From Algoriphagus sp. NG3 (GTDB lineage Bacteria; Bacteroidota; Bacteroidia; Cytophagales; Cyclobacteriaceae): a stretch of DNA of 64,000 bases. A program made the position numbers and the translations under genes. The stretch lies in assembly GCF_034119865.1 (NCBI RefSeq), contig NZ_CP139421.1:806001-870000 (forward strand), read 5' to 3'. A model generated the notes under the pieces. The model saw only the letters and a list, made by a program, of their open reading frames with translations, made no database searches and had not been told where the DNA came from. Shown here in pieces: positions 17,996 through 26,539 of this stretch; position 1 is the stretch's first letter; the number at the start of each line of letters is the position of its first letter.

Positions 17996-19582
17996 TTATT
18001 TTTTCAAGCTCGGACTTTCGAAGCCCAACTTCTTCAACCCTTCCTGTACTTCCGGAGCTCCCATAAATAGTTTCCAACCCAATCCGCTTCGGTGATTTTC
18101 GATCATGGCTACCATAGGTCCTTGGTCTATGGCCAAGTAGCGATCAGGATAGAAGTCATGCTCGGGGCTCATAGCATCGTAGAATCCATATCTTCCCAGT
18201 ACTTTTTTGCCATAGTTGTAATACAGGTTTTTGATTACTTTCATGGATTTCTCCGGAGTATAAGGTATGGATGAAACCGCAGCCGTAGGGGAGATCACTC
18301 CTGTATCATTTCTAGGGAAATGCGCATTGTATCCATTGATAGAGTAGGAAGCGGTAAGCCCCCAAAGATCCTCACCATAGCCCGCAAATCCACCTGGGTT
18401 TTCCACGGCATGGGCTCTATTGATCAGGGTGTGATTGGTATTTAGTTTTTGGTAATCAGCGTATTGATCTGAAAGTCCCATGGGATTCAGTCCCAGATAG
18501 GAATAATGTGCCCAGAAAAGTGGCCCACCTTTTTCTTCGGCGCCGTTATGCTTGAGTATTAATTCATAGCCGAATGCCTCATTGTCAGATTTGATGCCAC
18601 CACTTCTTGCCCATCCTTTATGATACGCGTCTGGGGTTATGCTGTGGGTGGGAGAGGAGGCTGCAAGTACATAAGTAATCAGGCATTCATTGTAGCCTTC
18701 CAGCGGGAAATTCATATCCCAGGCATACTCTGGTGACCAGTGCCAGTACAACACATCCTGACCGTCTTGGGTGTACCAGTTCCAGTCCATTTCTTTCCAG
18801 AGTTGATCTATTCGCTGCGCAACATTCTTTTGCCTTTCATCCCCGTCTTTGAAATACTCCCGAACTGCTATCAGACCTTGCATCAGAAATGCTGATTCTA
18901 CTAGGTCTCCTCCATTGTCTTTTTGACCGAATGATTTCACTTTTCCCGTCTCTCCATTGATCCAGTGCGGCCATACACCCTTGAAGCGGTCTGCTTTCTC
19001 CAAAAAGCCTACAATCTTTTCAAATCGTGCTACACCTTGTTCTTTGGTGATCCAACCTCTTTCCATCCCGGCAATCAGCCCGAAAATACCCATGCCTGAT
19101 CCACCGGTTGTCACTACGTGCGCATCATTTTCTGGATATTCCCCGTCAATATGAATCCGCTCCGGGCCCATGCCAGAGTTAGGCTCAGCACCATCCCAGA
19201 AGTATCGGAAGGTGTAAAACTCTATCATATCCAACAGTTCATCATCGGTCATTTTGTGGGTTTTGGTTGCTGCTCTGCCGACTATGGTAGAGTCTTCTCC
19301 GGAATAAGCTCTTACCTCATAATCCAGCTCCAGCTCCATGCCCAGATCATTTACAAAATCCAGGTAAATGGTGTCTTTTACTACTGCCCGCCTGGTGTAA
19401 TGATCCTCATCCATGCTGACCCAGACTCCATAGGAATCTGCTCCGGGTGAGTTTTCCCAGGCAAGTTCTACGTGGATGTCATAGGGAGTAGCCTTGATAG
19501 TATCAGGCTGCTGTTCTGATTTGTTGCAAGCAAAAGAAAGTATAGAAAGGGTTATTAGTGAAAGAAAGAAAAGGGGTTTCAT
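17996..19582 (-). CDS. GH144-type glucanase (PF10091 'glucoamylase' domain) lipoprotein
   Basis: This 528-residue lipoprotein (signal ending LSILSFACNKSE, Cys19) has a fibronectin-like N-terminal region (about 30-110) and a C-terminal alpha/alpha-barrel. The barrel carries the motifs of the COG5368/PF10091 family: FRYFWDGAEPNSGM, TTGGSGMGIFGLIAGMERGW, WPHWINGETGKV, DLVESAFLMQGL and GYNECLITYVLAAS. Members placed in GH144 cleave beta-1,2-glucan internally. Together with the neighbouring SusC/SusD this suggests surface hydrolysis of beta-1,2-glucan, but the exact substrate is inferred. I start at the ATG at 19582, because the earlier in-frame start lacks a signal peptide at its N-terminus. It is last in the PUL. 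Confidence 0.9.
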   Translation of the reverse strand: MKPLFFLSLITLSILSFACNKSEQQPDTIKATPYDIHVELAWENSPGADSYGVWVSMDEDHYTRRAVVKDTIYLDFVNDLGMELELDYEVRAYSGEDSTIVGRAATKTHKMTDDELLDMIEFYTFRYFWDGAEPNSGMGPERIHIDGEYPENDAHVVTTGGSGMGIFGLIAGMERGWITKEQGVARFEKIVGFLEKADRFKGVWPHWINGETGKVKSFGQKDNGGDLVESAFLMQGLIAVREYFKDGDERQKNVAQRIDQLWKEMDWNWYTQDGQDVLYWHWSPEYAWDMNFPLEGYNECLITYVLAASSPTHSITPDAYHKGWARSGGIKSDNEAFGYELILKHNGAEEKGGPLFWAHYSYLGLNPMGLSDQYADYQKLNTNHTLINRAHAVENPGGFAGYGEDLWGLTASYSINGYNAHFPRNDTGVISPTAAVSSIPYTPEKSMKVIKNLYYNYGKKVLGRYGFYDAMSPEHDFYPDRYLAIDQGPMVAMIENHRSGLGWKLFMGAPEVQEGLKKLGFESPSLKK

Positions 19583-19654
19583 AGTTTCTGAATAGGATGA
19601 AAATGAGAAAAAGGTGACTCCCGCCCCAGCAAGGAAAGCAGGAGTCAAAGGGGA

Positions 19655-21139
19655 TTAATACCCCGGGTTTTGGGTGATTGAACCTCCGCTAATGTCTATT
19701 TCGGACTGTGGTATGGGGTATACTTCGTGTTTGCCGGGAGTCCAGGTGATTCCCAGTTCAGCAAACACCTCTTGAGCTCTTCCCTGTCTTACCAGATCAA
19801 AGTACCTGTGTTGCTCCATGGCCAGCTCTACTCTGCGCTCATGATAGATGGCATCCCGCAGTTCTGCCTGATCTGTCATGGTCAAGTCAGGTAAAATATC
19901 CTCATTTCCCTGTCTGGCGCGCTCACGCACCATATTTACATAGTCTAATGCCTGGGATGAATTGCCGATTTCGTTAGCCGCTTCCGCTGCTATCAGTAAT
20001 AAATCAGAATATCTAAACAGGCGGATGTTTGCCCCGCTGTTTCCAAATCCGGATGGTGGTCTTTCAGGCAGCCAGGCTTTTTTGCTGAATCTGGCATTAC
20101 CTGCCATATTTTGATCTGCTGTCACCACTTCTCCTGAGGGCAATGTGTCTCCGTCATTGATGATGGTAGCTCTCAGTCTGGGATCATTTTCTTCATAAGC
20201 TGCCATCAGATCATCCGATGGGCCATTGAACCCCCAGCCGTTGTTAGGATTGCCCCGGATTCCTTGGACTTCATTAAACTGGGTTCCACCTCCTCCGGCT
20301 TCCAAGGCCACTGTGGAAACTTCAAAGATACTTTCTGAAGAATGCTCCCCCTCTCTACGGAAAATTGCCTCGTAATCAGGGTAAAGGGCGTACTCCCCAC
20401 TCGTGATTACTTCCTGAGCCAGGTCAAAAGCTTCCTGATATTCGTTTTGAAACAGATGTGCTTTTGCCAAAAATGATTTGGCAGCTCCAGCGGTAGCTCT
20501 TCCGAGTTCCGAGGCCGGATATTCAGATTTCTCAGGCAAGTTGGCTGCTGCAAACTCAAAATCCTCTTCGATGAATTGGTAAATCTGCTCTTTCGACACT
20601 CTTGACTGGGTGTATTCATCTGGGTTCAACGGACGATCTATCAGCGGTAAGTCACCGTAAGTCCTTACAAGGAAGAAGTAGAAGTACCCTCGCAGAAATC
20701 TTGCTTCACCGATCAGCCGGGTTTTCAGATCCTCATCCATGTCGATTTCAGGGACATTGGTTATTACCTGATTGGCACGGAATATTCCCTGAAAGTACCC
20801 TGACCATATGCCATTTACCGCAGTATTGTTGGCATCAAAGGTAAAGTCATTGATGTCCTGAAGAAATCCTGCATCACCGGGAACAGAGCCCTTGTCCGCA
20901 TCATCAGAAGCTATATCCGTGATTCCTATATAGGAAAACACATGTACATTGAAGCTTCTAAGATGGGCATATATGGCATTGACGGCCTGGGTAGCCTGTA
21001 GTTCATCCTTGAAGAAGTTTTCTGAAGTCAGTTCACCCAAGGGAGCCTTGTCTAGATAGTCCTCACAAGAGGTAAGACCCACACCGCAGAGAATGCCGAG
21101 CCCAACTGCTATTGATTTATAGTTTAATTTATTTTTCAT
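19655..21139 (-). CDS. SusD/RagB-family outer-membrane nutrient-binding lipoprotein
   Basis: This 494-residue lipoprotein (GVGLTSCEDYL, lipidated Cys25) has the SusD fold. Its landmarks are the N-terminal LDKAPLGELTSENFFK, the TPR-type segment with EARFLRGYFYFFLVRTYGDLPL, the internal RYSDLLLIAAEAANEIG, and the closing YPIPQSEIDISGG..QNPGY. SusD proteins sit as a lid on the SusC barrel and capture oligosaccharides at the cell surface. It starts 13 bases after susC, so the pair is co-transcribed. The ligand is probably the product of the GH144-type enzyme encoded next. Confidence 0.96.
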   Translation of the reverse strand: MKNKLNYKSIAVGLGILCGVGLTSCEDYLDKAPLGELTSENFFKDELQATQAVNAIYAHLRSFNVHVFSYIGITDIASDDADKGSVPGDAGFLQDINDFTFDANNTAVNGIWSGYFQGIFRANQVITNVPEIDMDEDLKTRLIGEARFLRGYFYFFLVRTYGDLPLIDRPLNPDEYTQSRVSKEQIYQFIEEDFEFAAANLPEKSEYPASELGRATAGAAKSFLAKAHLFQNEYQEAFDLAQEVITSGEYALYPDYEAIFRREGEHSSESIFEVSTVALEAGGGGTQFNEVQGIRGNPNNGWGFNGPSDDLMAAYEENDPRLRATIINDGDTLPSGEVVTADQNMAGNARFSKKAWLPERPPSGFGNSGANIRLFRYSDLLLIAAEAANEIGNSSQALDYVNMVRERARQGNEDILPDLTMTDQAELRDAIYHERRVELAMEQHRYFDLVRQGRAQEVFAELGITWTPGKHEVYPIPQSEIDISGGSITQNPGY

Positions 21140-21152
21140 GGTTTGATTGGGT

Positions 21153-24100
21153 TTAGAAGCTGGCAGATATTCCTAGGTTAAATGTTCTTGCTAGCGGATA
21201 TAAACCGCTGTCATATCCGGTTCCTATCACAGATCCCCCACCGATTTCCGGGGTGTAACCCGAGTATTTGGTCCAGGTGAAAACATTCGTTCCTGAGAGG
21301 TAAACCCTGAAGTTTTGTACTTTGATTTTGCTCAGTGCCACCTCCGAGAAGTTGTATCCTATCTGAATATTTCTAAGACGGAGAAAGGATCCATCTTCTA
21401 TAAATCTATCAGAGACTTCGTAGTTGTGGCCACCATTGGTGATTCTAGGTTCTGAGTTGCTGGTGCCTTCGCCTGTCCATCTGTCCAGGTAGCTTGTTTC
21501 GAAATTATAGGTGTTGAAGCGGGTTTGTTTTTTGGCATTGTAGATTTCGTTGCCATAAGTCCCATTGAAGTCAGCACGCAGGTCAAATCCCTTGTAATCA
21601 AATCCCAGGTTGAAACCGAAGATAAGGTCAGGGATAGGGCTGCCAAGAATTACCCGGTCGTTGTTGTCCACGACACCATCGTTATTAGTGTCCTGATAGA
21701 TCAGGTCACCTGCAACCTCTGACCCTCTCCTAGGAATGGATGATAGATCAGCTTCGTTTTGAAAGACACCTGCTGTTTTGTATCCATAATAGTGACCGAT
21801 GGACTGTCCGACTATTGTTCTAGAGCCTAGGAAACCGCTTATTCCAACAGCACCTCCGAAGATCGCCTCATTACCCTCGCCTAAGTTCAACACCTCATTG
21901 TTTACCGTAGAAGCAACGATGCCGAAGTTATAGGCAAACTCCCCTTTTTGATCTCTCCAGTTTATGGTCAGATCTATACCGGAATTTTTAACACTTGCAG
22001 CATTTATGACGGGATTATTGGCAGAGCCCACGTATGCTGGTATTGGAACCGAGACTAGAATATCATTGGTTTTACGGGTGTAGTAATCCAACTCACCTGT
22101 CAGTTTCTCATTAAAAAAGCCGAACTCAAAACCAATATTTGAGGTCACGGTTTCTTCCCATTGGATAAATGGATTTGCCAGACGGGTAAGTGTCGCTCCG
22201 TATATCAACTCTTCATTAACGCCAAAAACCGCATTCTCATTACCTGTTACTACTGGGCGGCCTTCATAAAAGGCTATTTTGTCATTACCTACTTTTCCCC
22301 AGCTACCACGGATTTTCAGATTGGACAGGAAGGACTGGTCTTGTAGAAATGCTTCCTCGATGATATTATATCCCAGCGCAACTGAGGGGAAATTACCAAA
22401 TCTGTTTTCCCTTCCGAATCGGCTGGAGCCGTCCCTTCTCAAAGTACCGGTGAAAAGGAATTTGTTTTTGTAGGTATAATTTGCACGAAAAAGATAGGAA
22501 AGCATTGACCAATCTCCTGCTGTATTATTGTTTGTCTGGCTTGTCAGTTCACCTGCACTAAGGTACCAGAGTGAGGGATCTTCGCCAGGCAGGTTTCTTC
22601 TCCCGCCTCCTAGTGTCTCTGTATAAAAATCTTGGGTAGTCACGCCTCCGAGGAGGTTCAATCTGTGATCTTCCCATTCCTTATTGTAGTTAATCGTATT
22701 TTCCCAGAGTATATTTCGGTTCCTTACATTTTCTACATTCACCGAGTTCTCAGGGTTTAGTTGGGTAGGTGAAACAAAGAATACTGGCGTGAAACTTTTA
22801 GAATCCTGAAAAGCGAGATCTAATCCCACACTACTACGGAAGGTGAAATCCTTTAGGAATTTAACATCCATAAAGAAGTTGCCCACCCCACGGTAGTTGT
22901 TGGTCTGATTGTTTGAGTTATAGTCAAACTGTGCGGCAGGATTACCTACCGGAGTTGTATTGGTATAGCTTCCGTCAGGCTGAGTGGGCGCAAAAATGGG
23001 ATATGCACGATAGGCGTTTCCTATCACTCCCGGTTCATTTTGTTGGTTGAAATAGATGAAGGATAGGTTGTGACCGAAAGTCACCGCATCACTCATTTTA
23101 TACTGGTTGTTAAGGCGGATCGTCAGCCGTTCAAATTCGGATTCTTTAACCACCCCTTTCTGATTAAAGTAGTTTGCGCTTAAGTTGAAATTCGTTTTTG
23201 CAGAACCTCCTGTTGCGCTTAAACTCACATTATTAATAGGTGCATTTCGGAAGATATAGTCCTGCCAATCTGTTCCTTCTCCATAGTCATTGACGTTGTA
23301 GATGGGCTCATTCCCCACGTTTTGTTCCAGCTCATTCGCCAGTTGAGCAAATTGACGTGCATTGGCCAGGTCGATTTTATTGGCTACTTGCTGCACACCG
23401 GTATAGGCATCCACGCTGATTCTTGTGTCTGTGTCAAATGATCCTTGCTTAGTAGTGACGATGATGACCCCATTTGCACCTCTGGATCCGTAGATTGCAG
23501 TAGCCGAAGCATCTTTCAGAACCTCCATTGACTGCACGTCATTAGGATTCAAAAAATCTATATCATCCAACAGCATCCCATCTACCACAAAGAGTGGAGA
23601 GGAATTGTTTAATGTGCCGACTCCACGGATACGTACGGTCGATCCTGCTCCAGGAGCACCGGAGTTTTGGGTGATCTGCACTCCGCTGACTCTACCTTGA
23701 AGGGATTGGGTCACATCTGATACCGGAAGCCTGCTGATATCCTCAGATTTGACACTGGAAATGGCGCCTGTGAGGTCGCTTTTTCGCTGAATGCCGTATC
23801 CTACGACTACAAACTCATCCAGATCGCCCAGATCTTCTTCCAAGGAAATATCTATAGTAGATCTTCCGCTGATTGGAACCTCTTGGGTAGTAAATCCTAC
23901 AAAAGTAAATACCAGCACTGCATCCTCTGGAGCTTCAAGTGTGAACTTACCATCCAGATCCGTTACTGTCCCGTTTGTTGTTCCTTTGATGACCACGTTT
24001 ACTCCAGGCAGAGGCTGCCCCATATCATCAAGCACAGTACCCGTGACCGGTACATTCTGTCCAAACGAATCATGGACGACAACTAAAGAGAGTAGGAGAA

Positions 24101-24164
24101 AGAATAGTTTAAAATATCTGCTGAAACGCAGCATACATTCCTTCTCGGGTAGCAATTTTTCCAT
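21153..24164 (-). CDS. SusC/RagA-family TonB-linked outer-membrane transporter
   Basis: This 1003-residue protein has a signal peptide ending SFGQ and a carboxypeptidase-D-like regulatory domain (about 38-120, with GVNVVIKGTTNGTVTDLDG). A TonB box/plug entry (EFVVVGYGIQRKSDLTGA) and a plug with RIRGVGTLNNSSPLFVVDG and GSRGANGVIIVTTK follow, then a 22-strand barrel ending LGISASF. It imports oligosaccharides with energy from TonB. Starts at 24164 and 24134 are both ATG; the inner one has an AAGGA-like site before it, and either leaves the signal peptide intact. It heads the susC-susD-GH144 transcript, 263 bases downstream of the putative regulator. Confidence 0.96.
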   Translation of the reverse strand: MEKLLPEKECMLRFSRYFKLFFLLLSLVVVHDSFGQNVPVTGTVLDDMGQPLPGVNVVIKGTTNGTVTDLDGKFTLEAPEDAVLVFTFVGFTTQEVPISGRSTIDISLEEDLGDLDEFVVVGYGIQRKSDLTGAISSVKSEDISRLPVSDVTQSLQGRVSGVQITQNSGAPGAGSTVRIRGVGTLNNSSPLFVVDGMLLDDIDFLNPNDVQSMEVLKDASATAIYGSRGANGVIIVTTKQGSFDTDTRISVDAYTGVQQVANKIDLANARQFAQLANELEQNVGNEPIYNVNDYGEGTDWQDYIFRNAPINNVSLSATGGSAKTNFNLSANYFNQKGVVKESEFERLTIRLNNQYKMSDAVTFGHNLSFIYFNQQNEPGVIGNAYRAYPIFAPTQPDGSYTNTTPVGNPAAQFDYNSNNQTNNYRGVGNFFMDVKFLKDFTFRSSVGLDLAFQDSKSFTPVFFVSPTQLNPENSVNVENVRNRNILWENTINYNKEWEDHRLNLLGGVTTQDFYTETLGGGRRNLPGEDPSLWYLSAGELTSQTNNNTAGDWSMLSYLFRANYTYKNKFLFTGTLRRDGSSRFGRENRFGNFPSVALGYNIIEEAFLQDQSFLSNLKIRGSWGKVGNDKIAFYEGRPVVTGNENAVFGVNEELIYGATLTRLANPFIQWEETVTSNIGFEFGFFNEKLTGELDYYTRKTNDILVSVPIPAYVGSANNPVINAASVKNSGIDLTINWRDQKGEFAYNFGIVASTVNNEVLNLGEGNEAIFGGAVGISGFLGSRTIVGQSIGHYYGYKTAGVFQNEADLSSIPRRGSEVAGDLIYQDTNNDGVVDNNDRVILGSPIPDLIFGFNLGFDYKGFDLRADFNGTYGNEIYNAKKQTRFNTYNFETSYLDRWTGEGTSNSEPRITNGGHNYEVSDRFIEDGSFLRLRNIQIGYNFSEVALSKIKVQNFRVYLSGTNVFTWTKYSGYTPEIGGGSVIGTGYDSGLYPLARTFNLGISASF

Positions 24165-24427
24165 TTGGCTAATTGGGTTTGGTTTTAGTTTTCATTAAAA
24201 GCATGCGATACTCCGCAAACAGTAAATGAAGCTATAAACCCGATGCCAACGGGGGAACAAAAAATCAGGAAATCAATTGAAAAAAGATGTTAAAGTTGAT
24301 CGTTTCTAAAAAATAATTCCTGCTTTATTTTCAGTGAAAAACGGTCTATTTTTCTTGGAATGGGTATTTATCCGAATCTAATCACGCTTTGTTATCAGGA
24401 TTGCTGATTCTTGTCGTTTTTCCGAAA

Positions 24428-26308
24428 TCAGTTCAATTCATGTGATCTTTCCAGCACTATATCTTCCCATTCAGGCTGATGGGTTCCTTTCATTTCTAAC
24501 TGTAGTTTCACCTTTACTCTAAAGCTGCTGATGGCATTTACCCGCAGGTCCAAGAGATTGGAAAGTTCTTCCAGAGTAAGTTTGTCATGCTCCGAGATCA
24601 CTGTATACGCAAGGTAAAATGCTTTTTCTATGGGGAGTCGGATACCATGAAATACTGTTCCCGCTGTAGCGGATTCTATGTGCCCGCATCGGGAGCAGCG
24701 TCTGTGGAAAATCTTGGAACTCTTGGAAAATTTCCCATGATTGCAAGCCTTGCAACTGAAGCCATTTTCCCACTTTACCTGCTCCAAGTATCTTAGACAA
24801 GAACTAGAATCAGGGAAAATCTTTGCAAAATCGTCATAGCTCATCCTTTTGTTGGTGATCCTGGCCTGCAAGTTTTCCTTTATTTGGGATTTCAGCTTCC
24901 AGATATCCTTATCCAATAGCGCATTGATACGCTTGATCTCCTCGTCCTTTTCCAGTATCTGTTGATTGTAATCCAGTAGCAATTGATTCTTGTGCGCTAA
25001 TTCCTGTGTGCGCTCATTGACACGCTCTTCCAACTCTCTGTTTACTTTTTCTTTGAGTTTGGCATTGGTCTCAGCTTGGCGTAAAGACCTGAGCATTGCA
25101 CGGTCACGGTTGTCTTTAAGGATCTTCACCCGGTCACCCAAGGCTAAGGTGAGCAGAAGCATTTCTATCAAAAACGCTATGTGCAGACTGTAATATAGGA
25201 CTGTACTATGCGGGAGAATAGCCGTATGCACCATGGCTTTCAGTGCGACTCCCAGAAACAAAATCCCATAGGCTACTACAAAAAGCCTCGCTACACTGTA
25301 GCCTTTCACCCAAACATAAATACTTGAAAATAAAATGAGAAAGAAGGGTATGATGTCGTAAATCTGAATTTCTAAAAGAATGGGGTGTAATAGTAGCCCC
25401 AAAGCAAAAAGTAGAGTTTTGGCTATTAGGAGTATATGAAAGCAGCGGTGCATGCTGGGGAATCTTCTCTTCAGGTTGAGGAAGTGAGTGGAGAAAAGCA
25501 GCGCAAATACTATGATCAGAAAACTGGAAAGCCCGGATGCTGGATGGTTCCACTCCGGCTGGTTTGGCCATAAATATTGGAAGGCAATGCCATCCACACA
25601 TGCAGCGAACGTTCCCACGCTTAGCAGGTAAAAGACGTAATACAAGTACTTGATTTCTCTGATAGCTAAGTAAATGAGACCGTTATAAAGAGAAATAATC
25701 AAAATCATCCCGTAGAAAATCCCATATAAAAAATACTCGTTAAGGGCATAATAAATGAATCGGTTGTAAGAGCGGAAAGCTATGCGGATGTCTGCTTTCT
25801 GGGACGATTTGATTTTGAAATAATACGTGTCAGTCCCTTCCGATTGGTTCTCTATGGGAATATGGAAGTTCTTATGGGAAAAAATCCTGTCGCCAAAAGG
25901 CGCTTTATCTCCCAGTTGTATTTCTTTAAAACCAGTTTCTGCAGGGATAAACGCCGTAATTTCATCGATGGTCTGATCGTAAAATTCCAATAGCCAATTT
26001 TTCTTGCTCCGAGGGGTTTTCTGGATGGCAACTTTAACCCAGTAGGTCTTTTCAGTTGAAAACTGATGCTTGTTGAAGTCAGGATTGATCTTGAGTCTTC
26101 CGGCTACCTGGGGAGATAGAATGTCTTCCAATTCCATTTCATTGGTTTCATCCTCGTAGAATGTCAGCCTGTCGATGGCATAGATACGCTCATCAAGTTG
26201 ATCATTGATTTGAAAGGTATAATTGCTTGATTGCCCAATGACCTGATCCGCAAAAAGCGGAAGCATTAGAAAGGCAATAGTAAGAATCCTTTGATAAAGC
26301 TTGGCCAT
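24428..26308 (-). CDS. 7TMR-DISM membrane sensor fused to a transposase-type zinc ribbon; putative PUL regulator
   Basis: This 626-residue protein has a signal peptide (to about 26) and a periplasmic DISMED2-like beta domain (about 30-180). Seven membrane helices follow (about 190-392), then a long coiled coil (about 400-485). The C-terminus (about 488-605) resembles the IS1595/ISXO2 N-terminal zinc ribbon: Cys519 and Cys522, then Cys538 and Cys541, followed by ATAGTVFHGIRLPIEKAFYL and a helical segment ending in LDLRVNAISSFRVKVK. That part binds DNA in transposases. The DDE nuclease domain is absent and the protein ends normally. DISM proteins usually end in kinase, cyclase or HTH outputs, so a zinc-ribbon DNA-binding output is inferred. 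It lies directly upstream of susC on the same strand. Confidence 0.85.
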   Translation of the reverse strand: MAKLYQRILTIAFLMLPLFADQVIGQSSNYTFQINDQLDERIYAIDRLTFYEDETNEMELEDILSPQVAGRLKINPDFNKHQFSTEKTYWVKVAIQKTPRSKKNWLLEFYDQTIDEITAFIPAETGFKEIQLGDKAPFGDRIFSHKNFHIPIENQSEGTDTYYFKIKSSQKADIRIAFRSYNRFIYYALNEYFLYGIFYGMILIISLYNGLIYLAIREIKYLYYVFYLLSVGTFAACVDGIAFQYLWPNQPEWNHPASGLSSFLIIVFALLFSTHFLNLKRRFPSMHRCFHILLIAKTLLFALGLLLHPILLEIQIYDIIPFFLILFSSIYVWVKGYSVARLFVVAYGILFLGVALKAMVHTAILPHSTVLYYSLHIAFLIEMLLLTLALGDRVKILKDNRDRAMLRSLRQAETNAKLKEKVNRELEERVNERTQELAHKNQLLLDYNQQILEKDEEIKRINALLDKDIWKLKSQIKENLQARITNKRMSYDDFAKIFPDSSSCLRYLEQVKWENGFSCKACNHGKFSKSSKIFHRRCSRCGHIESATAGTVFHGIRLPIEKAFYLAYTVISEHDKLTLEELSNLLDLRVNAISSFRVKVKLQLEMKGTHQPEWEDIVLERSHELN

Positions 26309-26330
26309 GAAACATGGGGGTTAAGGGGAA

Positions 26331-26359
26331 AAGAAATCAAAAAAGAAGCCTGATTTCTT
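26331..26359. promoter_or_regulatory. 9-bp inverted repeat upstream of the DISM regulator
   Basis: AAGAAATCA (26331-26339) and TGATTTCTT (26351-26359) form a perfect dyad with an 11-base spacer, 23-51 bases before the regulator's ATG. The core GAAATCA recurs at 24269-24275 and 24424-24430, on the path to susC. It could be an operator shared by regulator and PUL; the motif is AT-rich and short, so chance is possible. The rest of the gap 26309-26539 shows nothing further. Confidence 0.3.
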
Positions 26360-26539
26360 CCATTTACGTCAGATTTGGTCCAAAAGCTTCTGTGTTAGTC
26401 ATCCTATCCCTCATCAAACAGTTATTTTGCTTGTTGTCCTAAAATAAAGCTGCTTGTCCAGAATTGATTTATTGGAAGGGCAAATTTCCATAGATTGAGT
26501 AAAATTACCTAATGTGTTTTATCGTCTAATCCCAATATC

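Noticed and set aside
24428..24850. Insertion sequence of the IS1595 type overlapping the DISM gene
   Set aside because: Only the zinc ribbon and a short following segment are present, in frame with the sensor; there is no DDE domain, inverted repeat or second transposase frame, so it is a fusion domain rather than an inserted element.
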